Part shown: piece by piece, positions 42,026 to 50,889 of the stretch | Numbering within the stretch: position 1 is the first letter of the stretch | How the letters are laid out: each line of letters opens with the position of its first letter | From: Streptomyces marispadix | GTDB lineage: Bacteria; Actinomycetota; Actinomycetes; Streptomycetales; Streptomycetaceae | NCBI RefSeq assembly: GCF_022524345.1 | Contig: NZ_JAKWJU010000002.1 | Span: 1,984,001 to 2,048,000 of the forward strand | Length of the DNA: 64,000 nt | Direction of reading: 5' to 3' | Notes under the pieces: generated by a model | Databases searched by the model: none | Told to the model about the DNA's origin: nothing | Seen by the model: the letters and a program-made list of their open reading frames with translations, nothing else | Made by a program: the position numbers and the translations under genes

Positions 42026-44010
42026 AGTTCCGACCGAGCCGGCGTACGCGCCGCACAGCGATCGGCGCGACCGTGGTTCTGGTGATCGCGGGTTTCAACG
42101 GGCCCGCGCTCTACGGCATAGCCTCGGCGAAGTACCACGACTACAAGATCAACCAGCCCGAGTACAAAGCGGCGAACGGGCACTGGAAGACCGTAGAGGT
42201 CCCCGAGAAGTACCGGATCAACACCATTCACGCGGCGCTGCTGCACACGGGCAAGGTGCTGCTCGTCGCCGGTTCGGGCAACGACGCCAAGCAGTTCGAC
42301 GCCAAGACCTTCCGCACCGTGCTGTGGGACCCGGTCAAGAACACCTTCAAGAACATCCACACGCCCAACGACCTCTTCTGCGCCGGGCACACCCAGCTGC
42401 CCGACGGGAAGCTGCTGGTGGCGGGCGGCACACGCCGGTACGAGAAGCTCGGCGGCGATGTGAAGAAGGCCGGCGGCCTGATGATCGTCCACAACGAGAA
42501 CCCCGACCGCGCCAAGACCATCAAGGCGGGCACCCGCTTCACCGGCCGCCACAACAACAAGACGTTCGAGGCCAAGGACAACGTCCTGGTGCCCCGCGCG
42601 AAGAAGCGGGCCGACCCCGTCACCGGCAGGGTCGAGGTGCGGGCCAGCGTCGCCCGCGTATATGTGGAGGCGGCCAAGCGCGGCAAGCAGTACCAGACCG
42701 GCACGGAGGACAACTACCGCGTCAGCGGGCTGCGCGGCGCCGAGCGCAAGAACATCTACGGCATCGCCCAGAAGCTCTCCTTCGACAAGAAGGACTTCCA
42801 AGGCATCAAGGACAGCTACGAGTTCGACCCGGTCGCCGAGCGCTACATCAAGACCGACTTCATGCACGAGGCGCGCTGGTACCCGACGCTGACGACCCTC
42901 GAGGACGGCAAGGTGCTGTCGGTGTCCGGACTCGACGACATCGGCCAGGTCGTCCCCGGCAAGAACGAGATCTACGACCCGCGGACGAAGAAGTGGGAGT
43001 TCCTGCCCCGCAAGCGGTTCTTCCCCACCTACCCGGCGCTGCATCTCACCGACGACAACAAGATCTTCTACTCCGGCGCCAACGCCGGCTACGGGCCCGC
43101 CGACAAGGGCCGTACTCCCGGGCTGTGGGACCTTCAGACCAACGGCTTCCGTAAGATCCCCGGCCTGAGCGACCCGGACAAGCTGGAGACGGCGATGTCC
43201 GTGCCGCTTCCGCCCACACAGAGCCGCAAGTTCATGGTGCTCGGCGGCGGCGGCGTCGGCGAGTCGAAGAAGGCCAGCGAGAAGACCCGCATCGTCGATC
43301 TGAAGGACCCCGCGCCGCACTTCCGTGACGGGCCGGACCTGTACGCGAAGGCCCGCTACCCCAGCAGCGTCATCCTGCCGGACGACAAGGTCCTCACCAC
43401 CAACGGCTCCGGCGACTACCGGGGACGCAGCGACAGCAACATCCTCAAGGCGGAGATCTACGACCCCTCCAGCGACACCAAGAAGCCCGTGGCCGACCCC
43501 CTCGTGGGCCGCAACTACCACTCGGGAGCGATGCTGCTGCCCGACGGCCGCGTGATGACGTTCGGCTCCGACTCGCTCTTCGCCGACAAGGCCAACACCA
43601 AGCCCGGCAAGTTCGAGCAGCAGATCGACATCTACACGCCGCCGTACCTCCATACGAAGGGCGAGCGGCCGGAGTTGAGGAACACCGCGGGGGGCGAGCG
43701 GACCGTACGGCTGGGCGGCACCGCGTCGTTCCTCAGCAAGGACGCCGCCTCCATCAAGAAGATGCGGCTGATCAGGCCGAGTTCGTTCACGCACGTCACC
43801 AACGTCGAACAGTCCTCCGTGGCGCTGAAGTTCAAGCGCACGGGGAACGGCGTGACCGTGAAGCTGCCCGAGGATCCGTCGCTGGTGCCGCCCGGCTGGT
43901 GGATGGTGACGGCGGTCGACGGCAAGGGCAAGCCGTCGAAGTCGGTGTGGGTGAAGGTGCCTCGCTCGGCGACGGCGCAGGCGCCCACGACGACGCCGCT
44001 CTCGCCGTAG
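42022..44010 (+). CDS. glxA: GlxA galactose-oxidase-like radical copper oxidase
   Basis: The protein has 662 residues. An N-terminal membrane anchor (about 12-33) is followed by the kelch-type beta propeller of the galactose oxidase family and a C-terminal immunoglobulin-like DUF1929 domain. The Cys of the Tyr-Cys cofactor is Cys120 in DLFCAGHTQLPDG. The copper-binding motif GRNYHSGAMLLPDG and the GSDSLF segment are clear. GlxA of S. lividans/S. coelicolor is a mono-copper radical enzyme needed, with CslA, for tip glycan formation. The ATGA overlap with cslA indicates translational coupling. Confidence 0.95.
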   Translation: MKFRPSRRTRRTAIGATVVLVIAGFNGPALYGIASAKYHDYKINQPEYKAANGHWKTVEVPEKYRINTIHAALLHTGKVLLVAGSGNDAKQFDAKTFRTVLWDPVKNTFKNIHTPNDLFCAGHTQLPDGKLLVAGGTRRYEKLGGDVKKAGGLMIVHNENPDRAKTIKAGTRFTGRHNNKTFEAKDNVLVPRAKKRADPVTGRVEVRASVARVYVEAAKRGKQYQTGTEDNYRVSGLRGAERKNIYGIAQKLSFDKKDFQGIKDSYEFDPVAERYIKTDFMHEARWYPTLTTLEDGKVLSVSGLDDIGQVVPGKNEIYDPRTKKWEFLPRKRFFPTYPALHLTDDNKIFYSGANAGYGPADKGRTPGLWDLQTNGFRKIPGLSDPDKLETAMSVPLPPTQSRKFMVLGGGGVGESKKASEKTRIVDLKDPAPHFRDGPDLYAKARYPSSVILPDDKVLTTNGSGDYRGRSDSNILKAEIYDPSSDTKKPVADPLVGRNYHSGAMLLPDGRVMTFGSDSLFADKANTKPGKFEQQIDIYTPPYLHTKGERPELRNTAGGERTVRLGGTASFLSKDAASIKKMRLIRPSSFTHVTNVEQSSVALKFKRTGNGVTVKLPEDPSLVPPGWWMVTAVDGKGKPSKSVWVKVPRSATAQAPTTTPLSP

Positions 44011-44325
44011 AAGACGATCACCGCCCAGGGCACGGCCCCTCGGGCTCAGGACAGTCCAGGGGCTTCGAGGACCATCCCCCACACCCCCCACCCGGCCCCG
44101 CCGGGCCGACAACGGCCCGGCGGGACGCGGGGGTTGAAGGAAGCGAACGAGTCGGGTGTGCGGCCGGCGGCGGCCGTCACAGAGGGGCCGAGGGAAGCAC
44201 ACATCCACGCGCCTCGCGTCCGGCGCACACTCACACGGCCCTGCCGGTCCCGGCGCAGCCCGGCCCTGCCCGTCCCCGGCGCAGTCCGGCCAGGCGCGCA
44301 TCCACGGGGCTCGACAGGCCCGCCC
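44011..44325. other. Convergent gap between glxA and the GH6 gene
   Basis: This 315-base stretch has no gene. It holds a terminator hairpin (annotated separately) and a near-repeat of about 28 bases: CGGCCCTGCCGGTCCCGGCGCAG and CGGCCCTGCCCGTCCCCGGCGCAG (44238-44287). Confidence 0.55.
44097..44124. terminator. Bidirectional terminator hairpin
   Basis: CCCGCCGGGCCG (44097-44108) and CGGCCCGGCGGG (44113-44124) form a perfect 12-bp stem with an ACAA loop between convergent genes. Confidence 0.75.
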
Positions 44326-45441
44326 TCAGCGCTGGTTGCGAGCCAGCCCCAGCGCATACGACGGCCACCACTCGCCCGCCTTCGGACCGCCCTTGCACTC
44401 GCCGTCCGACTCGCCCGGCCGTTTGATCCACAGATAGCCGTCGACGATCTCGTCACCGGTCTTCGTGGTCGGCGCGGCGCCCAGTGCACGCCCCTTCGGG
44501 TTGCACCACGCCTCCTCGTCACCGCCCGCCGCACCCGCGACCGGCCCGTTGCCGTTGCGGCTGGTGTCGATGACGAACGGCTTGTTGCCGACCATCGGGC
44601 TGAACTTCTTGCCGTAAGCCTTGTTCGACGCCGTCGTCTGGTAGTTGGAGACGTTCAGTGAGAAGCCGTCCGCTGTGTCGATGCCCGCGCGCTTCATCGG
44701 TTCCACGAGCGCTCCCGGGTCGCGCACCCAGTCGGGGTTGCCGGCGTCCAGATAGACCCGTACGTCCGGGAGGCTCTGGAGCTTGCCGACGGCCTCGTTG
44801 AGGAGCTGATAGCGCTCGTCGGTGAACTCGGCGGGCGTGCAGCCCTCCATCAGCACATGCGGGATCGCGTCCGGCTCCACGATCACCGTCGCCGAACGCT
44901 TGCCGATGCCCTTCATCACCCGCGCCAGCCAGTCGCGGTAGGCGTCCGCGTCGGGAGCACCGCCCTTGGAGTACTGGCCGCAGTCGCGGTGCGGCAGGTT
45001 GTACAGGACGAGCAGCGCGTCGCGCCCGGCCTTCGACGCGGCCGTGGTGACCTTTCGCGTCTGCCCCTCCGGGTCCTCGGTGCCGATCCACTCGGCGACC
45101 GGCTGCTTCGCGATCTTCCGCATCAGGGACGCCTGTTCGGCCTTGCCGTCCTTGCGGTACGCCTCGGCCTGGCGTGCGGCGTTGCCGTCCGGGTCGACCC
45201 AGTACGGGGTCACCGACTTCGGGCGCTGCCCTACGCCGCCGCCCGAGCCGCCGGCGCCTTCCTCGCCCGTACCCGAGTCGGACGAGCATCCGCTCAGCAG
45301 CAGCCCGGCGAGCGCCGCCAGCACACAGCCCGCGGCGGTACCGGAGCGGACGGGTCTGCGGTGTGCCCCCTCGCGGCGTGCGCCCTCGTGGTCCGCGCCG
45401 CCTTCACGACGCCCGAGAACGTAACTGCCCCTGCCGTACAT
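44326..45441 (-). CDS. GH6-family endoglucanase lipoprotein (CslZ-like)
   Basis: The protein has 371 residues from ATG 45441, with GAGGGGGAA upstream. The basic start and hydrophobic stretch end in the lipobox LLLSGC-SSD, so it is probably lipid-anchored. The GH6 domain contains LVLYNLPHRDCGQYSKGG, VIVEPDAIPHV (active-site region), DAGNPDWV, FSLNVSNYQTT and FVIDTSRNGNG. The C-terminal GYLWIKRPGESDGEC fits. S. coelicolor has an endoglucanase gene (cslZ) following glxA; here it converges with glxA. It would trim or release the CslA product. Confidence 0.92.
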   Translation of the reverse strand: MYGRGSYVLGRREGGADHEGARREGAHRRPVRSGTAAGCVLAALAGLLLSGCSSDSGTGEEGAGGSGGGVGQRPKSVTPYWVDPDGNAARQAEAYRKDGKAEQASLMRKIAKQPVAEWIGTEDPEGQTRKVTTAASKAGRDALLVLYNLPHRDCGQYSKGGAPDADAYRDWLARVMKGIGKRSATVIVEPDAIPHVLMEGCTPAEFTDERYQLLNEAVGKLQSLPDVRVYLDAGNPDWVRDPGALVEPMKRAGIDTADGFSLNVSNYQTTASNKAYGKKFSPMVGNKPFVIDTSRNGNGPVAGAAGGDEEAWCNPKGRALGAAPTTKTGDEIVDGYLWIKRPGESDGECKGGPKAGEWWPSYALGLARNQR

Positions 45442-45650
45442 CGACTTCCCCCTCGACGGGCCTTCCCCCTCGGTGGGCCTGCCCCTTCCGGCAGGCGCCC
45501 GGAACCGGACGGCCATCGTGTCACAGCGTCCACACCGGCCGCGCCGGTCTCATACGGCCGTTACCGTGCCGTTCCACGCCTGGCCCGGGGGCCCGGCAGG
45601 CGCCGGTGGACGCTGCCGCCTCTCACGCGGTCGTCCGACTGCCGCCGCCG

Positions 45651-46430
45651 TCAGATGCGTTCGACGAGATCCGCGATGGAGTCGACGACGCTGGAGGCCC
45701 GGTACGGGAAGAGATCGACCTCGTCCGGCTTGGTAAGCCCCGTCAGCACCAGGAACGTCTCCAGACCGGCCTCCATGCCGGCCCGTACGTCCGTGTCCAT
45801 CCGGTCGCCGATCATCGCCGACGTCTCCGAGTGCGCACCTATCGCGTTCAATCCGGCCCGCATCATCAGCGGATTGGGCTTGCCGACGAAGTACGGTTCC
45901 CTGCCGGTCGCCTTGGTGATCAGCGCCGCGACCGAGCCCGTGGCCGGAAGCGCGCCCTCCGCCGAGGGCCCTGTCTCGTCGGGGTTGGTGGCGATGAAGC
46001 GCGCTCCGTCGTTGATCAGCCGGATCGCCTTCGTCAGCGCCTCGAAGCTGTACGTACGGGTCTCGCCCAGCACCACATAGTCCGGCTCGGAGTCGGAGAG
46101 CACATACCCGATGTCGTGCAGCGCCGTCGTCAGACCGGCCTCGCCGATGGCGTACGCCGTGCCGCCGGGACGCTGGTCGTCGAGGAACTGCGCGGTGGCC
46201 AGCGCCGACGTCCAGATGTTCTCCGTGGGCACGTCCAGACCGATGCGTCCCAAGCGGGCGTGGAGATCGCGCGGCGTGTAGATCGAGTTGTTCGTCAGGA
46301 CGAGGAAGGGGCGTCCGGACTCCTTCAGGCGCTTGATGAAGGCATCCGCCCCGGGAACCGGGACGCCCTCGTGCATCAGCACACCGTCCATGTCGGTGAG
46401 CCACGACTCGATCGGCTTTCGCTCTGCCAC
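45651..46430 (-). CDS. NagD-like HAD-IIA family phosphatase
   Basis: The protein has 259 residues from GTG 46430 with AGGAG upstream. The HAD motifs are LTDMDGVLMHE (nucleophile Asp), FLVLTNNSIYT (Ser/Thr-like motif II), FVGKPNPLMM (Lys) and MIGDRMDTDV (acidic motif IV). The size and cap type fit the HAD-IIA/NagD family. The natural substrate is not known. Confidence 0.9.
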   Translation of the reverse strand: MAERKPIESWLTDMDGVLMHEGVPVPGADAFIKRLKESGRPFLVLTNNSIYTPRDLHARLGRIGLDVPTENIWTSALATAQFLDDQRPGGTAYAIGEAGLTTALHDIGYVLSDSEPDYVVLGETRTYSFEALTKAIRLINDGARFIATNPDETGPSAEGALPATGSVAALITKATGREPYFVGKPNPLMMRAGLNAIGAHSETSAMIGDRMDTDVRAGMEAGLETFLVLTGLTKPDEVDLFPYRASSVVDSIADLVERI

Positions 46431-46526
46431 GTGACGGCTCCTGCCAGGGGTCGGGTCGGCCTCGGGCCCGGCCTCGCGGTGAAGCGGGCGGGGTGGCATA
46501 CCGGCGGTGCCGGTGCCACGTTCAGC

Positions 46527-48410
46527 CTAACCGGCCGCCGAAGGCGCGCCCGGCGCACGGCCGAAGAGCGGAGCGAGGACGAGCTGAGCCGCACCGTCCG
46601 CGACCGTGCGGGCCCCCTCCGGGACGACCTCGACGGCCACGCCCGAGCCGGACCCCGCTGTGCGTGCGGCCGCGCCCGGCTGTACGCCGGTGCCCGCGCG
46701 TACGCCTGTGCCCGTCCCTGCGCCTGTGCCCGTCCCTGCGCCTGTGCGGGCGTCGGCACGGGGGCCGGTCGCGGTTCCGGGGGCGCGGAGCTGCGCCGCG
46801 ACCCCGTCGACGAAGACGTCCGGGTCGGCCAGCACCGTACGGCCGCCGAGCAGCACCCTGTCGACGTCGAGGAGGCGCACGAGATTCGCGGCACCGACGC
46901 CGAGCACACGAGCCGCCTCCCGCTTGTCACCACGCCGCACTGCTTCCAGACACAGCGCCTCCAGACAGCCGTTCCTGCCACAGCGACACGGAGGACCGTC
47001 GAGCTGGACCACCTGGTGCCCGAACTCGCCCGCGCCGTTCCTCCTCCCCCGGTGGATGCGCCCGTCGAGCACGAGGCCCGCGCCCAGACCCGTACCGAGA
47101 TGGAGATAGGCGAGGGACTCCTTGCCGCGCAACGAGAGTCCGAGGGCTGCCGCGTTGGTGTCCTTGTCGACCACGACGGGCATGCCGAGGCGCCGTGCCA
47201 GCGCGTCCCGCAGCGGGAAGCCCGCCCAGCGCGGGAAGCCGGTGACCTGGCGCAGCACGCCGCGTACGTGGTCGAGCGGGCCCGGAGCGGCCACCCCGAC
47301 GCCGACGATGCTCCCCCACCGGCCGCCCACTCCCAACGGCGCTGCGGCTGCGGCCAGTTGGGCGGCCTCCTCGGGAGCCTGGCCGGATGTCCGCTCGGGT
47401 GCCCGCGTGGAGGGCCGCTCGGAAGGCTGCTCGGGTGCCCGCGTGGAGGGCTCGGGCTGCGGGCGTTGTGGTTGCGGGGCCTCCGGTGGCCGCTCCCCCG
47501 TCTCAGGCGCATCTTCGGGCGCCGCTTCGCGCTCCGCTTCCGCCTCCGGTTCAGGCGGCGCTTCCGGTTCGGTCGCCGTTTCCGCCCCGGCCGCCTCCGG
47601 TTCGGGCTCCGTCACCGTCCCGCGGTCACGTTCCCCGCCGCGTTCCTCGTCCCGCCACAGCTCCCCCTCCTCCGCCACGGCACGCCTCGCGTCGGCTTCC
47701 TGCGCCCCCGGTTCCACCACAGCCGCGCTGCCGGCCCCGGCTCCCGGATGGCTCGCCGTCCACATCTCCCCCTCGGACGCCTGCTGCCACAGCTCGCCGC
47801 CCCTGGCGCCCTCGGCGGCCTCCGCGGCCTCGGCCGCCTCCCGCGAGACACCCTCCCGCCCCTCGGGCCCCTCCGACCTGGTGCCGCCGCTCGCATAGGT
47901 CGTACCGGCGCCGAGCGCGGGAAGCCCCGCACGGATCAGCCCGTGCACCGCCGACTCGACCGCGTCCAGCAGCACTTCGGCGTCCGCACCCATGTCCAGC
48001 GGCGCCGTACGCCCCGCGACGACACCGCCCGACAGATCCACGAGCACCGCCGTCAACTGGTCGCGGTCGAGCTGTATCCCCACCGCGTGCCGAGCGCCCG
48101 GCGCCAGCCGCAGTACCGTGCTCGGCTTACCGCCCGTGGAGGCCCGGCGTCCGGCCTCCGTGACCAGGCCGTGCGAGCGCAGCCGCGCCGTGATCTTGCT
48201 GACCGCCTGTGGGGTGAGCCCGGTACGAAGCGCCAGTTCACCTCGGTCCGCGCCCCCCGGGCCCGCGAGGCGCAGCAGCCCGAGAACACGTGCCGCGTTC
48301 CTGCCGTACGGGACGGAAGGCGCACTTCCGCTGCTCATGGCCGGTTCGCGGCCAAGAGCCGTTCCGTCACTCAGGGCCGATTCGCCACCAGGGGCCGGTT
48401 CGCTGCTCAT
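46527..48410 (-). CDS. ROK-family transcriptional regulator with a large acidic insertion
   Basis: The protein has 627 residues from ATG 48410. The N-terminal winged helix (about 30-95) contains LALRTGLTPQAVSKITARLRSHG. The ROK domain begins (VGIQLDRDQLTAVLVDLSGG), is interrupted by about 190 residues of Glu/Pro/Ala-rich low-complexity sequence (about 175-365), and continues with IVGVGVAAPGPLD, VVVDKDTNAAALG and LHLGTGLGAGLVLDG. The ROK zinc motif GEFGHQVVQLDGPPCRCGRNGCLEALC follows. A Gly/Thr repeat near 570-600 is encoded by an 18-bp tandem repeat. It is likely a sugar-responsive repressor of the divergent oxidoreductase gene. Confidence 0.85.
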   Translation of the reverse strand: MSSEPAPGGESALSDGTALGREPAMSSGSAPSVPYGRNAARVLGLLRLAGPGGADRGELALRTGLTPQAVSKITARLRSHGLVTEAGRRASTGGKPSTVLRLAPGARHAVGIQLDRDQLTAVLVDLSGGVVAGRTAPLDMGADAEVLLDAVESAVHGLIRAGLPALGAGTTYASGGTRSEGPEGREGVSREAAEAAEAAEGARGGELWQQASEGEMWTASHPGAGAGSAAVVEPGAQEADARRAVAEEGELWRDEERGGERDRGTVTEPEPEAAGAETATEPEAPPEPEAEAEREAAPEDAPETGERPPEAPQPQRPQPEPSTRAPEQPSERPSTRAPERTSGQAPEEAAQLAAAAAPLGVGGRWGSIVGVGVAAPGPLDHVRGVLRQVTGFPRWAGFPLRDALARRLGMPVVVDKDTNAAALGLSLRGKESLAYLHLGTGLGAGLVLDGRIHRGRRNGAGEFGHQVVQLDGPPCRCGRNGCLEALCLEAVRRGDKREAARVLGVGAANLVRLLDVDRVLLGGRTVLADPDVFVDGVAAQLRAPGTATGPRADARTGAGTGTGAGTGTGVRAGTGVQPGAAARTAGSGSGVAVEVVPEGARTVADGAAQLVLAPLFGRAPGAPSAAG

Positions 48411-48430
48411 GCCGCCATTGTCCGTGCGGC

Positions 48431-48454
48431 TTGCGCTTACGCAACCGCGTTGCG
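48431..48454. promoter_or_regulatory. ROK operator: alternating TTGCG/CGCAA half sites
   Basis: TTGCG (48431-48435), CGCAA (48440-48444) and TTGCG (48450-48454) form two overlapping inverted repeats in the divergent promoter region between the ROK gene and the oxidoreductase gene. It is a strong candidate for regulator binding. Confidence 0.6.
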
Positions 48455-48465
48455 AAAGTGGCCCC

Positions 48466-49557
48466 ATGGACCGTATGGAAGAAGCTGCCCCTCCTCCGCT
48501 CCGCGTCGGCCTCATCGGATACGGCCTCGCCGGCTCCGTCTTCCACGCGCCGCTCATCAACGCCACCCCCGGCCTGACGCTCGACACCGTCGTCACCAGA
48601 CACCCGGAGCGGCGCGCCCAGGTCCACGCGGAGCTCGGCCGCGACATGCGCACCCTCGCCACCACCGACGAACTCTTCGCCCGCGCCGAGTCGTTGGACC
48701 TCGTGGTCGTCGCGTCCCCCAACCGCACCCATGTCGACCTCGCACGCAGCGCACTCGAAGCCGGACTCCCCGTCGTCGTCGACAAACCCCTCGCAGGCAC
48801 CGCCGCCGAGGCACAGCAGCTCGCGTCCCTCGCGGCCGAACGAGGGCTGATGCTCTCCGCGTTCCACAACCGCCGCTGGGACAACGACTTCCGTACGGTC
48901 CGCGCCCTCATCGCCGACGGCGCCCTCGGCGACCGCGTCCATCGCTTCGAGTCCCGCTACGAACGCTGGCGGCCCGAACTCAAGGGCGGCTGGCGCGAAT
49001 CCGCCGACCCCGCCGAAATCGGCGGCCTCCTCTACGACTTGGGCAGCCACCTCGTGGACCAGGCGCTCACCCTCTTCGGTCCCGCCACCGCCGTCTACGC
49101 GGAGACCGACGTACGCCGCGACGGCGCACAGGCCGACGACGACGCGTTCATCGCCCTCACCCATGCCGACGGCGTCCGCTCCCACCTGTGGATGAGCGCA
49201 GTCGCCGCCCAACTCGGGCCCCGTTTCCGGGTGCTGGGCAACGAAGCGGCTTATGTGAAGGACGGACTCGACCCACAGGAGGCCGCCCTGCGCGAAGGCG
49301 CCCGGCCGACGCCCGGCAAGCGGTGGGGAGTCGAACCCGAGATCGCCTGGGGCACCATCGGCGACCTCGACGCCCGCCGCCCGGTCCCCACCCTCGACGG
49401 CGCCTACCCCGCGTACTACGAGGGCATCGTCACCGCCCTCCGCGAAGGCGCGCCGCCACCGGTCACCGCGCACGAGGCCGTGGCCGTCATCCGCGTCCTG
49501 GAGGCGGCCCGCACTTCCGCCCTCGAATGCCGCGTAGTGACGACGAACCTCGCCTGA
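48466..49557 (+). CDS. Gfo/Idh/MocA-family oxidoreductase
   Basis: The protein has 363 residues. The NAD(P)-binding motif is VGLIGYGLAGSVFHAPLI. DLVVVASPNRTHVDLA and VVVDKPLAGTAAEA (the Lys of the E/D-K-P motif) follow. The C-terminal domain includes FESRYERWRPEL and GGLLYDLGSHLVDQAL. It likely oxidises or reduces a sugar or inositol derivative. It is divergently transcribed from the ROK regulator 56 bases away, with shared operator sequences between them. An alternative ATG lies at 48475. Confidence 0.92.
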   Translation: MDRMEEAAPPPLRVGLIGYGLAGSVFHAPLINATPGLTLDTVVTRHPERRAQVHAELGRDMRTLATTDELFARAESLDLVVVASPNRTHVDLARSALEAGLPVVVDKPLAGTAAEAQQLASLAAERGLMLSAFHNRRWDNDFRTVRALIADGALGDRVHRFESRYERWRPELKGGWRESADPAEIGGLLYDLGSHLVDQALTLFGPATAVYAETDVRRDGAQADDDAFIALTHADGVRSHLWMSAVAAQLGPRFRVLGNEAAYVKDGLDPQEAALREGARPTPGKRWGVEPEIAWGTIGDLDARRPVPTLDGAYPAYYEGIVTALREGAPPPVTAHEAVAVIRVLEAARTSALECRVVTTNLA

Positions 49558-49665
49558 ACCGGGTCCCGTCGGGACCCTGACCCGGTTCCCGTCGGGAACG
49601 ACGAAACGCCTGCGGGGGCGCCCACTGCGCTCGCACTCGCCTTCCGCGTCCGCGCTCGGCCGTAC

Positions 49666-49719
49666 GGACCCTCCGCCCGCACGGGACCCTCCGCCCGCAC
49701 GGGACCCTCCGCCCGCACG
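49666..49719. repeat. Three copies of an 18-bp tandem repeat
   Basis: Three exact 18-bp units beginning GGACCCTCCGCCCGCACG, just downstream of the oxidoreductase and FAH genes, which converge here. No coding. Confidence 0.85.
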
Positions 49720-49758
49720 GACCGTTCGCGCTACGGACCGTACGCCCGCACCGACCCG

Positions 49759-50619
49759 CTACGCGTCGCGCAACTCCTGCCGCTGCCGCCCCAGTCCGTC
49801 GATCTCCAGCTCCATCACATCACCCGCACGCAGATACGGCTTCGGCTCCGCGAACCCCATCGCCACACCCGCAGGCGTACCCGTATTGACCACGTCCCCC
49901 GGACGCAGCGTCATGAACTGGCTGAGATAACGCACCACTTCGGCCACCGGAAAGATCTGCTCGGCCGTCGTGCCGTCCTGACGCAGCTCGCCGTTCACCC
50001 ACAGCCGCAGCCCCAGCGCCTGAGGATCACCCGCCTCGTCCGCCGTCACCAGCCACGGGCCCAGCGGATTGAACGTCTCGCAGTTCTTCCCCTTGTCCCA
50101 CTGGCCGCCACGCTCCAACTGAAAGGCACGCTCGGAGACATCGTTCGACACCGCATAACCGGCGACCGCCGCAAGCGCCTCCTCGTCCGACCCGAGATAG
50201 CGCGCCGTACGGCCGATCACCACGGCCAACTCCACTTCCCAGTCCGTCTTCTCACTGCCCCTGGGCACCAGAACCGAGTCATACGGACCGACCACCGTGT
50301 CCGGGGCCTTCATGAAGACGATCGGCTCCTCCGGAATCGCCCCGCCCGTCTCCCGCGCGTGATCGTGGTAGTTCAGCCCGATGCAGACCACCTTGCCGAT
50401 CCCGGCCAAGGGCGCACCGATACGAAGCCCCTCCGCCTCCAGCACAGGAAGACCACCGGGCTCGGAGGCGGCGGCCCGCACCCGGGACAGCGCCACGTCA
50501 TCCGAGAGCAGCGCACCGTCGACATCCGCCACGACACCCGACAGATCCCGCAGAACCCCCGTCCCGTCCAGCAGAGCCGGGCGTTCCGCCCCCAACGGTC
50601 CGACGCGCAGCAACTTCAC
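49759..50619 (-). CDS. Fumarylacetoacetate hydrolase family protein
   Basis: The protein has 286 residues. The N-terminal region starts MKLLRVGPLGAERPALL. The FAH domain has VVCIGLNYHDHARETG, EPIVFMKAPDTVVGPYDSV, the metal-binding DWEVELAVVIGR (E-x-E), and VSNDVSERAFQ. The end motif DVVNTGTPAGVAMGF is characteristic. Such enzymes hydrolyse or decarboxylate beta-diketo or 2-oxo acids, for example 2-hydroxyhepta-2,4-diene-dioate or ureidoglycolate-like substrates. The actual substrate is unknown. Confidence 0.92.
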   Translation of the reverse strand: MKLLRVGPLGAERPALLDGTGVLRDLSGVVADVDGALLSDDVALSRVRAAASEPGGLPVLEAEGLRIGAPLAGIGKVVCIGLNYHDHARETGGAIPEEPIVFMKAPDTVVGPYDSVLVPRGSEKTDWEVELAVVIGRTARYLGSDEEALAAVAGYAVSNDVSERAFQLERGGQWDKGKNCETFNPLGPWLVTADEAGDPQALGLRLWVNGELRQDGTTAEQIFPVAEVVRYLSQFMTLRPGDVVNTGTPAGVAMGFAEPKPYLRAGDVMELEIDGLGRQRQELRDA

Positions 50620-50889
50620 GTCTCACTCCACTCCGAAGTCGGGCTCGGCGGGACCCGGCCAGCCGAGGACCGGCCACCGAAATGTCTTGATCGGGACGGC
50701 CGATCCTCCAAGAGGGCGTTCAGATACACAACCCTCCGTCCATGGAGTGGACTCCGTGTCCGCACGTGAACCCCGGCACGAGAGCGGCGTACGGAAAGAA
50801 CGGAAAGACAGGCACGGGGGCCGTAAGGCAACGGGCCGCGGGCCGCCGGTCCCGCGAACCCCCGGAACCCGCCGATGGATAATCGGCCC

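Noticed and set aside
41905..44301. A 798-residue minus-strand frame over cslA and glxA
   Set aside because: It mirrors the strong plus-strand genes and has no recognisable domain or start.
45174..49580. A 1468-residue open frame on the plus strand spanning the HAD, ROK and oxidoreductase genes
   Set aside because: It is antisense to well supported genes, consists of Arg/Pro/Gly-rich random translation and arises because stops are rare in very GC-rich DNA.
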